20,805 bases of DNA from Thiotrichaceae bacterium. Its GTDB lineage: Bacteria > Pseudomonadota > Gammaproteobacteria > Thiotrichales > Thiotrichaceae. The translations under genes and the position numbers were made by a program. The notes beneath the pieces were generated by a model. It was not told the DNA's origin and ran no database searches. It saw nothing but the letters and a program-made list of their open reading frames with translations. Every line of letters begins with the position of its first letter. The first letter of the stretch is position 1. The DNA lies in assembly GCA_027008885.1 (NCBI GenBank), contig JALVDQ010000458.1:1-20805 (forward strand), given 5' to 3'. Shown here one piece after another: positions 1 to 8,000 of the stretch.

Positions 1-24
1 TTGTGACTCTCATGGTATCTACGC

Positions 25-53
25 AAAATATGTAAAAAAGTGGGGGGATGGGT
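25..53 (+). repeat. G-box dispersed repeat, copy 1
   Basis: AAAATATGT is followed by an A run, GT, six G and ATGGGT. It matches the copies near 4.7, 4.9, 16.0 and 16.3 kb, with one extra T before the G run. It lies just upstream of the Nudix gene and contains an in-frame ATG at 48 that I do not take as the start. Only 24 bases are visible to its left, so I cannot tell whether it belongs to a composite element. Confidence 0.8.
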
Positions 54-71
54 TATAAGCCAAAAGGATCT

Positions 72-785
72 ATGCAGCAGACTGAAAAACAATTTATAGA
101 AAATTATGATATCCATCAATATGATGTTCCTTTGACGATGGTGGATATGGCAATTTTTTCGATCATTGATAACAAATTGAATGTGCTTCTGGTGGAGCGC
201 AATATATTTCCCGAGAAAGGCAAACTCGCCTTGCCGGGTGGCTTTATTGACAAAAATAAAGACAGCGATCTGGAGGCAACCGCATTACGCAAACTAAAGC
301 AGAAAACAGGTGTAAAACTTTCCTATCTTGAGCAGGTTGAATCGGTTGGCAATGCTACTCGTGACCCGCGTGGCTGGTCAGTTACTATTCTTTATTTTGC
401 CTTGATTGACAGTGCCAAATTGAATAAAAAACTGATGTCCCGTTCTTACTGGCATCCTGTGGATGAGGTCAAGCATATTGCACTTGCCTTTGATCATAAT
501 TTGCTAGTGCAAAAGGCAGTCGCGCGCCTGCGTTCCAAAACACTTTATACCGCGCTGCCTATGGCATTACTGCCAGAAAAGTTTACACTCACGGAGCTAC
601 AAACAATTTTTGAAATTATTCTTTCCAGAAAACTGCCAGTGAAATCATTTCGTCGCAGAATGATGGATGCCGGTGTTGTTGAGGCCACGAATGAAAGTAA
701 AATCAGCGGAAAACGTAAAGCACGGCTGTATAAATCAACAGGCATAAAAAAAGATTTTTATTTTCCTCGTCCCTTGCAGGCTTAG
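72..785 (+). CDS. NrtR-like Nudix-related transcriptional regulator
   Basis: This is a 237-residue protein with an N-terminal Nudix fold (about residues 20-140) and a C-terminal winged-helix region (about 150-235, with LTELQTIFEIIL and KSFRRRMMDAGVVE). The Nudix box begins at GGFIDKNK (residue 56), but the REUXEE core reads RKLKQK, so the metal-binding glutamates are missing. Loss of catalysis with retention of ligand binding is known in NrtR-type regulators of NAD metabolism, which sense ADP-ribose-like ligands. That role is an inference here, since no NAD gene is adjacent. I chose the ATG at 72, preceded by AAGGA, because the in-frame ATG at 48 lies inside a dispersed repeat. A generic Nudix protein is the alternative. 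Confidence 0.75.
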   Translation: MQQTEKQFIENYDIHQYDVPLTMVDMAIFSIIDNKLNVLLVERNIFPEKGKLALPGGFIDKNKDSDLEATALRKLKQKTGVKLSYLEQVESVGNATRDPRGWSVTILYFALIDSAKLNKKLMSRSYWHPVDEVKHIALAFDHNLLVQKAVARLRSKTLYTALPMALLPEKFTLTELQTIFEIILSRKLPVKSFRRRMMDAGVVEATNESKISGKRKARLYKSTGIKKDFYFPRPLQA

Positions 786-823
786 TTGTCTGTCCAGATA
801 ATAATCACAGAGCATCCAGAAAC

Positions 824-1690
824 ATGAACAAAGGCATTGCATTAATCCTTCTGGGTTACATTATCTGGGGGCTTTTTCCACTCTATTGGGTATTGCTAAA
901 GCAGGTGCCGGCAACTGAGGTTTTAGCCCACCGAATGCTTTGGTCAGTTCCTGTATTAATTCTCTTTGTGGCTCTGGTAAAAAACTGGCGCAGCAGTTTT
1001 ATGAGCGCAATAAAAGACAAAAAAGAGCTCGCCTGGCTATTGCTAACTGCCACCCTGATCACAATAAACTGGGGTGTCTACATCGTAGCAGTGAGTCTGG
1101 ATCGGGTAGTTGAGGCAAGCATGGGGTATTTTCTTACTCCCTTGTTAAATATTCTTGGCGGCTTTTTAATCTTCAGGGAAAAAATCGGACGCCTAAAGAT
1201 GTTGGCGATTTTATTTGCGGCTCTGGGCGTCTTTTATTACATCGCAAGCATCAGGCATTTTCCCTGGATAGGTCTGGTTCTTGGTTTTAGCTTTGCCACT
1301 TATGGAACCTTGAGAAAACTGATTAAAACCCCTGCCGTACCAGGGCTGCTGCTGGAGACGCTATGGCTGATTCCGCTGTCATTGGGCTATGTTCTGTATT
1401 TGCAATACACTCAGCAGAATGCTTTTGGCAATCTCTCTGTTGATATTGATATATGGCTAATACTTGCAGGTGTGGTAACGGTTATACCCCTGGTATTATT
1501 TACCAGTGGCGCACGTCTGTTGCCGATGACAACAAGCGGGATACTTTTTTATATTACGCCAAGTTTGCAATTTCTGGTTGGTGCCCTGGTTTTCCATGAG
1601 GCAATAGATTTTAAGCAGCTTATCGGCTTTATCGGAATCTGGACAGGTCTGGCTCTATACAGCTACGATTTATTACGTCACCAAAGTTGA
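824..1690 (+). CDS. rarD: RarD-type EamA-family transporter
   Basis: This is a 288-residue polytopic inner-membrane protein with about ten hydrophobic segments, which is the drug/metabolite transporter (EamA) architecture. The N-terminus GYIIWGLFPLYW, the segment VLAHRMLW and the motif VEASMGYFLTPLLNILGG are typical of RarD (chloramphenicol-sensitive protein), and the length is close to the usual 290-300. The substrate of RarD proteins is not firmly established. The gene follows the Nudix-type regulator by 38 bases on the same strand, so the two may be cotranscribed. It converges with tusA, and a perfect hairpin lies between them. No strong ribosome binding site is seen. Confidence 0.85.
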   Translation: MNKGIALILLGYIIWGLFPLYWVLLKQVPATEVLAHRMLWSVPVLILFVALVKNWRSSFMSAIKDKKELAWLLLTATLITINWGVYIVAVSLDRVVEASMGYFLTPLLNILGGFLIFREKIGRLKMLAILFAALGVFYYIASIRHFPWIGLVLGFSFATYGTLRKLIKTPAVPGLLLETLWLIPLSLGYVLYLQYTQQNAFGNLSVDIDIWLILAGVVTVIPLVLFTSGARLLPMTTSGILFYITPSLQFLVGALVFHEAIDFKQLIGFIGIWTGLALYSYDLLRHQS

Positions 1691-1704
1691 TAGCCCCAGA
1701 CACA

Positions 1705-1729
1705 ATAAACCCCGGCAAGCGGGGTTTAT
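1705..1729. terminator. Hairpin between convergent rarD and tusA
   Basis: ATAAACCCCG and CGGGGTTTAT form a perfect 10-bp stem around a 5-base loop (GCAAG). The stem ends in T-rich or A-rich bases on each strand, but there is no long U tract. It is placed to stop transcription from both convergent genes. Confidence 0.65.
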
Positions 1730-1752
1730 AAATCAAAAAAGTAACTGCTCAG

Positions 1753-1983
1753 TTAGGCTTTTTTGATAAAGAAAGTGAACTCGCCACCATCTTCGGCAGT
1801 AGAAACCAGCTCATTACCTGTTTGCTTGCAAAATGCTTCAAAATCTTTTACCGAACCTGGGTCAGTTGCAATAATCTTTAGTACCTGACCAGTTTCAAGA
1901 CCGTTTATTGCTTTCTTGGCACGCAAGATGGGTAATGGGCAGTTAAGACCACGTGCGTCTAGTTCTTCATTAAAATCACTCAT
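1753..1983 (-). CDS. tusA: TusA family sulfurtransferase
   Basis: This is a 76-residue cytoplasmic protein of the TusA/SirA family. The signature RGLNCPLPILRAKKA carries the CPxP motif with the active cysteine at residue 15, which accepts and relays persulfide sulfur. In E. coli this sulfur is used for 2-thiouridine of tRNA; in sulfur-oxidising bacteria, related proteins work in cytoplasmic sulfur trafficking. The length matches the family (about 80). GAGGAG precedes the ATG at a normal distance. The gene stands alone, divergent from dapF, with no tusBCDE, dsr or rhodanese gene nearby, so the sequence does not separate the tRNA role from the sulfur-oxidation role. Confidence 0.9.
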   Translation of the reverse strand: MSDFNEELDARGLNCPLPILRAKKAINGLETGQVLKIIATDPGSVKDFEAFCKQTGNELVSTAEDGGEFTFFIKKA

Positions 1984-2134
1984 AGATTCTACTCCTCTAT
2001 ATTAGTTAAACCTGATATGCGCGCGGTACTTTATCATCAAATCCGTTAAATCGCACTATCTTTATATGTCAAAATCGACATTCATCGTATATTATTGTGC
2101 AAGTTATTTAATATTCAAGGATAAAAGTCGCTAA

Positions 2135-2965
2135 ATGCAGTTTAATTTTACCAAAATGCATGGTCTGGGAAACGACTTTGTTGTCATAAACGGCATAGAC
2201 CAGTCAATTTCACTCAGCCCAAAGCAGATAAAATTTATTGCTGACCGCCATTTTGGTATTGGCTGCGATCAGTTGTTACTGGTTGAGAAGTCAGAAGACA
2301 AGCGCGCCGACTTTCGTTATCGGATCTTTAACGCAAACGGCGAAGAAGTGGAGCAATGCGGCAATGGCGCACGCTGTTTTGCCGTGTTTGTGCGTGATGA
2401 AGGCTTGACGGATAAGACAGAAATACCAGTAATAACCAAAACCGGGCGAATCGTCCTGAAGGTTGAAGAGAATAACCAGGTTACTGTAAACATGGGCGTA
2501 CCAGAACTACAGCCCGAAAACATTCCGTTTCTTGCAAAGAAGCAGGCTGACAGCTACACACTGGATATTGATGGCAAGGCAGTCACCCTGAGCGCCGTCT
2601 CAATGGGCAATCCACATGCGGTTATTCTGGTGGATGATGTAGAAAATGCGCCAGTAGCAGAACTGGGGCAGAAAATTCAAAAAGATCCATCTTTCCCCAA
2701 TTCGGTTAACGTCGGTTTTATGCAGATTATTGACCGCAACAACATCCGTCTGCGAGTTTATGAAAGAGGCGTTGGAGAAACTCAGGCATGTGGCACAGGC
2801 GCCTGTGCCGCTGTTGTTGCCGGGCGTATTCGCAAGCTGCTGGGGGAAAAAGTGACGGTAAATTTACCCGGCGGAAATTTATCAATTCGCTGGGCAGGTG
2901 GGCAAAATCCGGTTATGATGACGGGCGCAACAGCAAGCGTATTTAAAGGCACAATTTCATTCTAA
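2135..2965 (+). CDS. dapF: Diaminopimelate epimerase
   Basis: This 276-residue cytoplasmic enzyme interconverts LL- and meso-diaminopimelate for lysine and peptidoglycan synthesis. The two catalytic cysteines are visible: Cys75 in EQCGNGARC and Cys219 in GETQACGTGACA. The N-terminus FTKMHGLGNDFVVIN and the GNPHAV segment are also diagnostic. Length is normal. It is the first gene of dapF-DUF484-xerC, a conserved gammaproteobacterial order, with 11 bases to the next gene. AAGGA lies upstream at a rather long spacing from the start. The enzyme is PLP-independent. Confidence 0.97.
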   Translation: MQFNFTKMHGLGNDFVVINGIDQSISLSPKQIKFIADRHFGIGCDQLLLVEKSEDKRADFRYRIFNANGEEVEQCGNGARCFAVFVRDEGLTDKTEIPVITKTGRIVLKVEENNQVTVNMGVPELQPENIPFLAKKQADSYTLDIDGKAVTLSAVSMGNPHAVILVDDVENAPVAELGQKIQKDPSFPNSVNVGFMQIIDRNNIRLRVYERGVGETQACGTGACAAVVAGRIRKLLGEKVTVNLPGGNLSIRWAGGQNPVMMTGATASVFKGTISF

Positions 2966-2976
2966 ATGGGGATTAT

Positions 2977-3705
2977 ATGACTTCACAGGTCGGCAAAAAT
3001 AAAAAGGCAAAAGACACAGAAGCTGAATCAAGCGCAACTGATACCATAATGGCTGACGCAATGATGGATGAATCCATTATTGTGGAATATCTGTCAACAC
3101 ACCCTGATTTTTTTCAGCGCCACGCAAATTTACTGGAAACCTTGCAGGTTCCTCATGGCACCGGTACCGTCTCGCTGATTGAGCGTCAGGTTGCGATTCT
3201 GCGCGAAAAAAGTCGTGATCTGGAAGAGCAGCTTAATGGCTTGATCCGCACAGCCCGTGGCAATGAGCAAATCGTCACGCGTTTGCAACATTTTACTCTC
3301 GAATTACTGCGTGCTGATAGCATTGATGATGTCATCACAACCTGCCACGAAATCCTGCGGGATGACTTTAACGCAGATTTCATCACCTTAAAGCTGATTG
3401 GCGATGAAAAATCCATGCACTTTATACCCGCAGACAAACCGGAACTTGCCCAGTTTGAAAAATTATTTACAAACAAAAAACCGGTTTGCGGTCGCCTGAA
3501 AGAAGAACAGCAGAGCTTCCTTTTTGGTAAAAATACCAATAGCGTTAATTCGGTGGCACTGATTCCGCTTTCCGGAGCAGAAAAAATGGGGATTCTGGCA
3601 CTGGGCAGCAAAAACGAATCGCGCTTTCATCCAGGCATGGGAACCGTGTTTATCAGTCATCTCGGCGAGCTTATCTCCACCAGCCTGTCGCGCTATCTTA
3701 AATAG
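2977..3705 (+). CDS. DUF484 family protein (GAF-like)
   Basis: This is a 242-residue protein of the DUF484 family, the gene normally found between dapF and xerC in gammaproteobacteria (yigA in E. coli). Residues about 30-60 carry the conserved IVEYLSTHPDFFQRHANLLETLQVPHG block. A predicted coiled coil follows (about 65-95, IERQVAILREKSRDLEEQL), then a GAF-like alpha/beta domain (about 105-240). No signal peptide or membrane segment is seen, so it is probably cytoplasmic. The biochemical function of the family is unknown. GGGGA precedes the ATG, and the end is 22 bases from xerC. Confidence 0.9.
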   Translation: MTSQVGKNKKAKDTEAESSATDTIMADAMMDESIIVEYLSTHPDFFQRHANLLETLQVPHGTGTVSLIERQVAILREKSRDLEEQLNGLIRTARGNEQIVTRLQHFTLELLRADSIDDVITTCHEILRDDFNADFITLKLIGDEKSMHFIPADKPELAQFEKLFTNKKPVCGRLKEEQQSFLFGKNTNSVNSVALIPLSGAEKMGILALGSKNESRFHPGMGTVFISHLGELISTSLSRYLK

Positions 3706-3727
3706 TCACGAATAAACAGAATCCCGC

Positions 3728-4642
3728 GTGTCAACTACGCCATCACAGCCATCACCTGCGCCACTGCAACAATTCACTGACTATCTGGAATATGAAAAAA
3801 AATATTCAAGGCACACGCTGAATGCCTACAAACGGGATTTAAGCCAGTTCAGGCAATGGTTATCACAGCAGCAATGCGATGATCTTCTTCAGGCGGATAC
3901 GCTGCATGTGCGGAACTGGGTAGCCAGCCTTCATCGTCAGGGAATGGCTGGCAAGACATTGCAACGAAAACTTTCATCGCTGAGAAGCTTTTACCAGTTT
4001 TTGTTACGCCGACAATTACTCAAAAAAAATCCGGTAAATGATATTCGCGCACCCAAAACAGCCCGAAACCTGCCCGAGACGCTGGATCCTGACAGCTTAA
4101 GCCAGCTGCTTGAAATACCTGCTGACAGCATTCTGGCAATACGTGATCGCGCCATACTGGAACTGTTTTATTCTTCCGGTCTGCGTCTCTCGGAGCTGGT
4201 TAATCTGGACATCGACAGCATTAATCTCGCCGAGCAAAGCCTGCGTACCCTGGGCAAAGGCAATAAAACCAGAATCCTGCCAATTGGCAGCAAGGCACTT
4301 GAGGCACTCAGTGACTGGCTAAAGAAACGCCCTGGTCTGGCAAAAGCTGATGAACAGGCACTTTTTGTTAGTCAGCGCGGCAAACGCATCAGCACCAGAT
4401 CAGTACAACTGCGCCTCAATTTCTGGCGTAAAAAACAGGGGCTGGAACAGCACATACACCCACATAAACTGCGTCACTCTTTCGCCAGTCATCTACTGGA
4501 ATCATCGGGTGATTTGAGAGCAGTACAGGAATTATTAGGGCACGCCGATATTAGCACAACCCAAATTTATACCCATCTGGATTTTCAGCACCTCGCCAAA
4601 GTGTATGACAAGGCGCATCCACGCGCAAAGAAAAAGAAATAA
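3728..4642 (+). CDS. xerC: Tyrosine recombinase XerC
   Basis: This 304-residue site-specific recombinase acts with XerD at dif to resolve chromosome dimers. The N-terminal SAM-like core-binding domain spans about residues 10-95 (FTDYLEYEKKYSRHTLNAYKRD) and the catalytic domain about 115-300. All catalytic residues are present: Arg153 (SGLRLSEL), Lys177, His246 and Arg249 (HPHKLRHSF), His272 (LLGHADIS) and Tyr281. The start is GTG. The position behind dapF and DUF484 marks it as housekeeping XerC rather than a mobile-element integrase. Immediately downstream begins a repeat-filled gap with no clear terminator. Confidence 0.95.
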   Translation: MSTTPSQPSPAPLQQFTDYLEYEKKYSRHTLNAYKRDLSQFRQWLSQQQCDDLLQADTLHVRNWVASLHRQGMAGKTLQRKLSSLRSFYQFLLRRQLLKKNPVNDIRAPKTARNLPETLDPDSLSQLLEIPADSILAIRDRAILELFYSSGLRLSELVNLDIDSINLAEQSLRTLGKGNKTRILPIGSKALEALSDWLKKRPGLAKADEQALFVSQRGKRISTRSVQLRLNFWRKKQGLEQHIHPHKLRHSFASHLLESSGDLRAVQELLGHADISTTQIYTHLDFQHLAKVYDKAHPRAKKKK

Positions 4643-4701
4643 AGAGCATTTGAGCAGTTACGGATATATTGCGTTTTCCGTGTGTTCCGTGGTTTGTATA
4701 T

Positions 4702-4731
4702 ACCCATCCCCCCCTGTTTTTACATATTTTT
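4702..4731 (-). repeat. G-box dispersed repeat, copy 2
   Basis: On the minus strand, AAAAATATGT is followed by AAAAACA, seven G and ATGGGT. It is the distal boundary of composite element A and has the same orientation as copy 3. Confidence 0.85.
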
Positions 4732-4747
4732 GCATTTAAACAGTTGT

Positions 4748-4815
4748 GTAGGGTCGGTGTAGCCATGCGCAAGCAACCGAATCCTGGTTTCTTGCGTAAA
4801 CTTCACCGACCCTGC
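4748..4815. mobile_element. MITE-like inverted-repeat core, copy A
   Basis: A 68-bp core bounded by GTAGGGTCGGTG and CACCGACCCTGC, a 12-bp terminal inverted repeat with one mismatch. A second inverted pair lies inside it (GCGCAAGCAACC / GGTTTCTTGCGT). It is related to the 77-bp core at 16094, in inverse orientation. It has no coding capacity, and I see no clear target duplication. Confidence 0.65.
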
Positions 4816-4822
4816 AACTCTA

Positions 4823-4857
4823 TGCTCTGCTTTCTGTCCTCTGTCTTCTGTCCTCTG
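4823..4857 (-). repeat. CAGARGA heptamer array, copy A
   Basis: Read on the minus strand there are five consecutive 7-base units: CAGAGGA, CAGAAGA, CAGAGGA, CAGAAAG, CAGAGCA. The array sits between a G-box and the inverted-repeat core. The copy at 16045 has six units. Confidence 0.8.
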
Positions 4858-4859
4858 AT

Positions 4860-4889
4860 ACCCATCCCCCCTGTTTTTCACATATTTTT
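4860..4889 (-). repeat. G-box dispersed repeat, copy 3
   Basis: On the minus strand, AAAAATATGT is followed by GAAAAACA, six G and ATGGGT. It is separated from the heptamer array by only two bases, as in the copy at 16013. Confidence 0.85.
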
Positions 4890-4969
4890 ATATTTATAAC
4901 TTGCAGTCTGTGTTAAGTTTATGCACACAGGCTGCGAACTAAATAATAAAAATCTTCACAAGAAAAGCC

Positions 4970-4975
4970 TATAAT
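4970..4975 (+). promoter_or_regulatory. Possible -10 element for the 1436-aa gene
   Basis: A consensus TATAAT lies 44 bases before the ATG at 5020, in an A/T-rich context. No recognisable -35 sits 16-18 bases upstream, so this is weak support. Confidence 0.3.
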
Positions 4976-5019
4976 AAAAATATCTACATCAAATAAAAAA
5001 CAAGAATCTGGCAAAAATC

Positions 5020-8000
5020 ATGAAAACAAAACACGCTGTCGTATTCCACCAAAGTCTGTTTGCTTTGCTTTCCTTTATTGGTCTGTTGCTGTTTAGTGCG
5101 GCGCTCAACGCCAAACCGTTAAGCAAGGAAAAGGTACCAGAGCCGCTCAAGCCCTGGATAAGCTGGGCGTTATTCAATCAGGATAAGCAAAGTTGCACAC
5201 ATGCCTTTGATCAGGCACAGCAGGTTTTTTGCGCCTGGCCAGCAAGCCTCAAACTTGAGATAAACAAACATCAGGGCAGTTTCTCCCAGCAGTGGCAAGT
5301 GCAGGCTGAAAGCTGGGTCAGGCTTCCCGGTGACAGCAAGCTGTGGCCACACGATGTGCTTGATAATGGGCAAAAAGCCGTTGTTGTCAGTCATCAGGGC
5401 TATCCGGCAATTAAACTGGCAGCGGGTCAACATCTGCTGAGCGGCAAGTTCCTCTGGGAAAGCCTGCCGGAAACTTTGAGCATTCCGCCCAGTACCGGAC
5501 TGATCCAGATTCGTCGTGATGGCAAGGCAGTTGATTTTCCGCGCATTAACCAGAAAGGGCAGTTGTGGCTGGACAAGTCATTGCAGCAAAAAAGCATTCA
5601 GGATGCGCTTGATGTGCAGATCTATCGCAAAATTGATGATGCACACCCGCTGCAGGTACAAACCCGCCTGATTTTGCATGTGGCAGGTCGTTCGCGTGAT
5701 ATCAGCTTTGCCAATATTCAGCTGGACGGCTTTATTCCGTTAAGACTCAAAAGCCAGTTGCCCGCGCGAATCAATCGCAAGGGCGACTTGCTGGTGCAGG
5801 TGCGCCCTGGCAACTGGCAGATTGATCTGGTTTCATACAAATCCGGCATGGTTAGTGAGCTAAAGTTACCCCAAACAGGGCAAAAAACAGGCGTAAACCT
5901 GCCCAAACAGGAAGTCTGGGTATTCAAGTCAAACCCTGCCCTGCGTCTGGCAGAAATCAGTGGTGTACCTGCGATTGATTCACGCCAGACACGTTTGCCG
6001 GATGAATGGCGATCCCTGCCCGCTTATCTGATGGATGCGAATAAAACCATGCGACTCAAAACACTGCAACGTGGCAGTGCTTCGCCTGAACCCAACCGTC
6101 TGAGATTGCGGCGTGCAATGTGGATGGATTTTGATGGTGGCGGCTACACCATTAATGATCACATTACAGGCACCATGAGTCGTGGCTGGCGTTTGGTGAG
6201 CGCGCCAGAACTGCAACTTGGTTCGGCAAGAATGGACGCTCAGGCACAATTTATTACCACCCTCGCAGGCGGGAAAGATACCGGCATTGAAGTACGCCGT
6301 GGAAAAATCAATCTGGAAGCAGCAAGTCGCTACACCGATTCACTTTCAAGCCTGCCCGCAAGCGGCTGGAAGCATGATTTTCAGCGTGTTAATACCACCT
6401 TGTTTTTAGCACCGGGCTGGAAACTGTTTTCTGCCTACGGCTCAGACAATTTGCCCAGAACCTGGCTGCAAAGCTGGACTCTGCTGGATATTTTTCTGGT
6501 GCTGATTATTGCCGTTGCTATCACACGCCTCTGGGACTGGAAATGGGGGCTGTTTGCATTACTCACCATGACCCTGATCTGGCATGAAACGGGTGCGCCA
6601 AAATACATCTGGCTCAACCTGATTGCAGCGATTGCACTGTTGCGGGTTCTGCCTGACGGTTTTTTCAAAAGACTGGTGTGGAGTTATCGCAATCTGGTTT
6701 TGCTGGTGCTGCTACTGATTATTATTCCCTTCAGCATCCATGAAGTACGCAATGGTCTGTATCCACAACTTGGCTTGTATTCGGATTATGCCTCGGTTTT
6801 CAGCACTCAATATTCTGAATATGCCCCGACTATGGAAGATGATACCGTGTTTATGGACAAGCCTGTGCAGATGCCGATGAGCGCACCGTCCATGACAGCG
6901 AGCAAGAAAATCTTCAGAAAAAAGAGTGCCGCTGGCAGTAGCAATGCCTATCTGAAAAAAGACAGGCGCGCCTCTAATGTTGTCAATCAGATGCTGGATC
7001 CCAATGCCAATATCCAGACGGGTCCCGGCTTGCCAACCTGGGACTGGCAAGCGGTTTATTTTTCCTGGAATAGTCCGGTCAAACAGGATCAGAAACTTGA
7101 ACTTACCTTGTTATCACCGGGGGTCAACCTGCTGCTGAATTTTTTGCGGGTCATCTTTTTGCTGATTTTAATCTGGCGTTTGTTGCGGGTGATTTCAAAC
7201 GACAAAAAAAGTATCAAAAAAGGGGGGGATGGGTTTCACTTTAAACTGCCAGCACTGTCCTCTGTGTTTAATAGCCGTTTCTTTAAGAACGGTGTATTTG
7301 GCAATAAACAAAACCTTGTTTCAATGCTGATGTTGCCACTGCTTGCAGTGCTGCTTTTGGCTCCCCAGGCGCATCTGATGGCAGCAGAAAAAATACCGCC
7401 GCAATCTGCCAAGCCACCGCAATCCGCTGCCCCACAGCAAACAGCTTTCCCCAGCGAAGCCATGCTGCAAACGCTGCAACAGCGTCTGCTTGAAAAACCG
7501 GATTGTCTGCCAGATTGCGCCCAGATTGAAGCCATGCGACTGGAGCTTGCGGGGCAGGAACTGCGTATTTACCTGCAACTACACAGTGCTGCAAAGGTTG
7601 CCGTGCCGCTGCCAGGGAATCGTGATCAATGGCAAGCCGAACAGGTTCTGCTGGATAATGCAGCCGCTAAAAATCTGTATCGGGATAATAACGGCGTTCT
7701 CTGGATTGGTCTTGAAAAAGGTATTAGCAATATCATCATGCAGGGTCGTCTTCCAAAGCAGCCACAGATACAGCTGGGCTTGCCGCTGCCACCAAAATAT
7801 GTGGAATGGAAAGGTACAGGCTGGACGGTTGAGGGTATTCGTGAAAACCATGTCCCCGCACAACAGCTTCAACTGCTACGCAAGCAGGAAAAGAAAACAG
7901 CCCGAGGTCAGAATCAGGCGCAGGGCATAGCAGACCAGTTTTCTGCGGATAATAACTACCTGCCACCCCTGTTGCAGGTTGAGCGTACCCTGCATCTGGG

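Larger units (their letters stand above)
4643..5019. other. Intergenic gap xerC to 5020 with composite repeat
   Basis: This gap of 377 bases has no credible gene. It contains a TTGCG/CCGTG/CCGTGG block (4669-4693), two G-boxes on the minus strand, an inverted-repeat core and a heptamer array. An A/T-rich stretch follows, with a TATAAT hexamer at 4970-4975 that may be the -10 of the next gene; no good -35 is visible. Confidence 0.7.

Noticed and set aside
48..71. The ATG at 48 as the start of the Nudix-type gene
   Set aside because: It lies at the end of a G-box repeat, which makes the upstream codons suspect. The ATG at 72 has AAGGA upstream and gives a normal N-terminus.
3728..4642. Tyrosine recombinase as an integron or phage integrase beside the repeats
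   Set aside because: The dapF-DUF484-xerC context and full XerC features mark it as the chromosomal housekeeping enzyme. No att or attC-like sites were seen.
4669..4899. A 76-codon frame across composite element A, and a similar one at 15953-16153 (minus) across element B
   Set aside because: Both share peptides such as LRKLHR and SMLCFLSSV only because the DNA repeats are the same. There is no ribosome binding site, and the heptamer unit change shifts the frame. They could be misread as homologous hypothetical proteins.
7283..7594. Minus-strand and other-frame open frames of 80-150 codons inside the 1436-aa gene
   Set aside because: They are shadow frames without start signals or recognisable domains, while the main frame has a signal peptide and membrane helices throughout.
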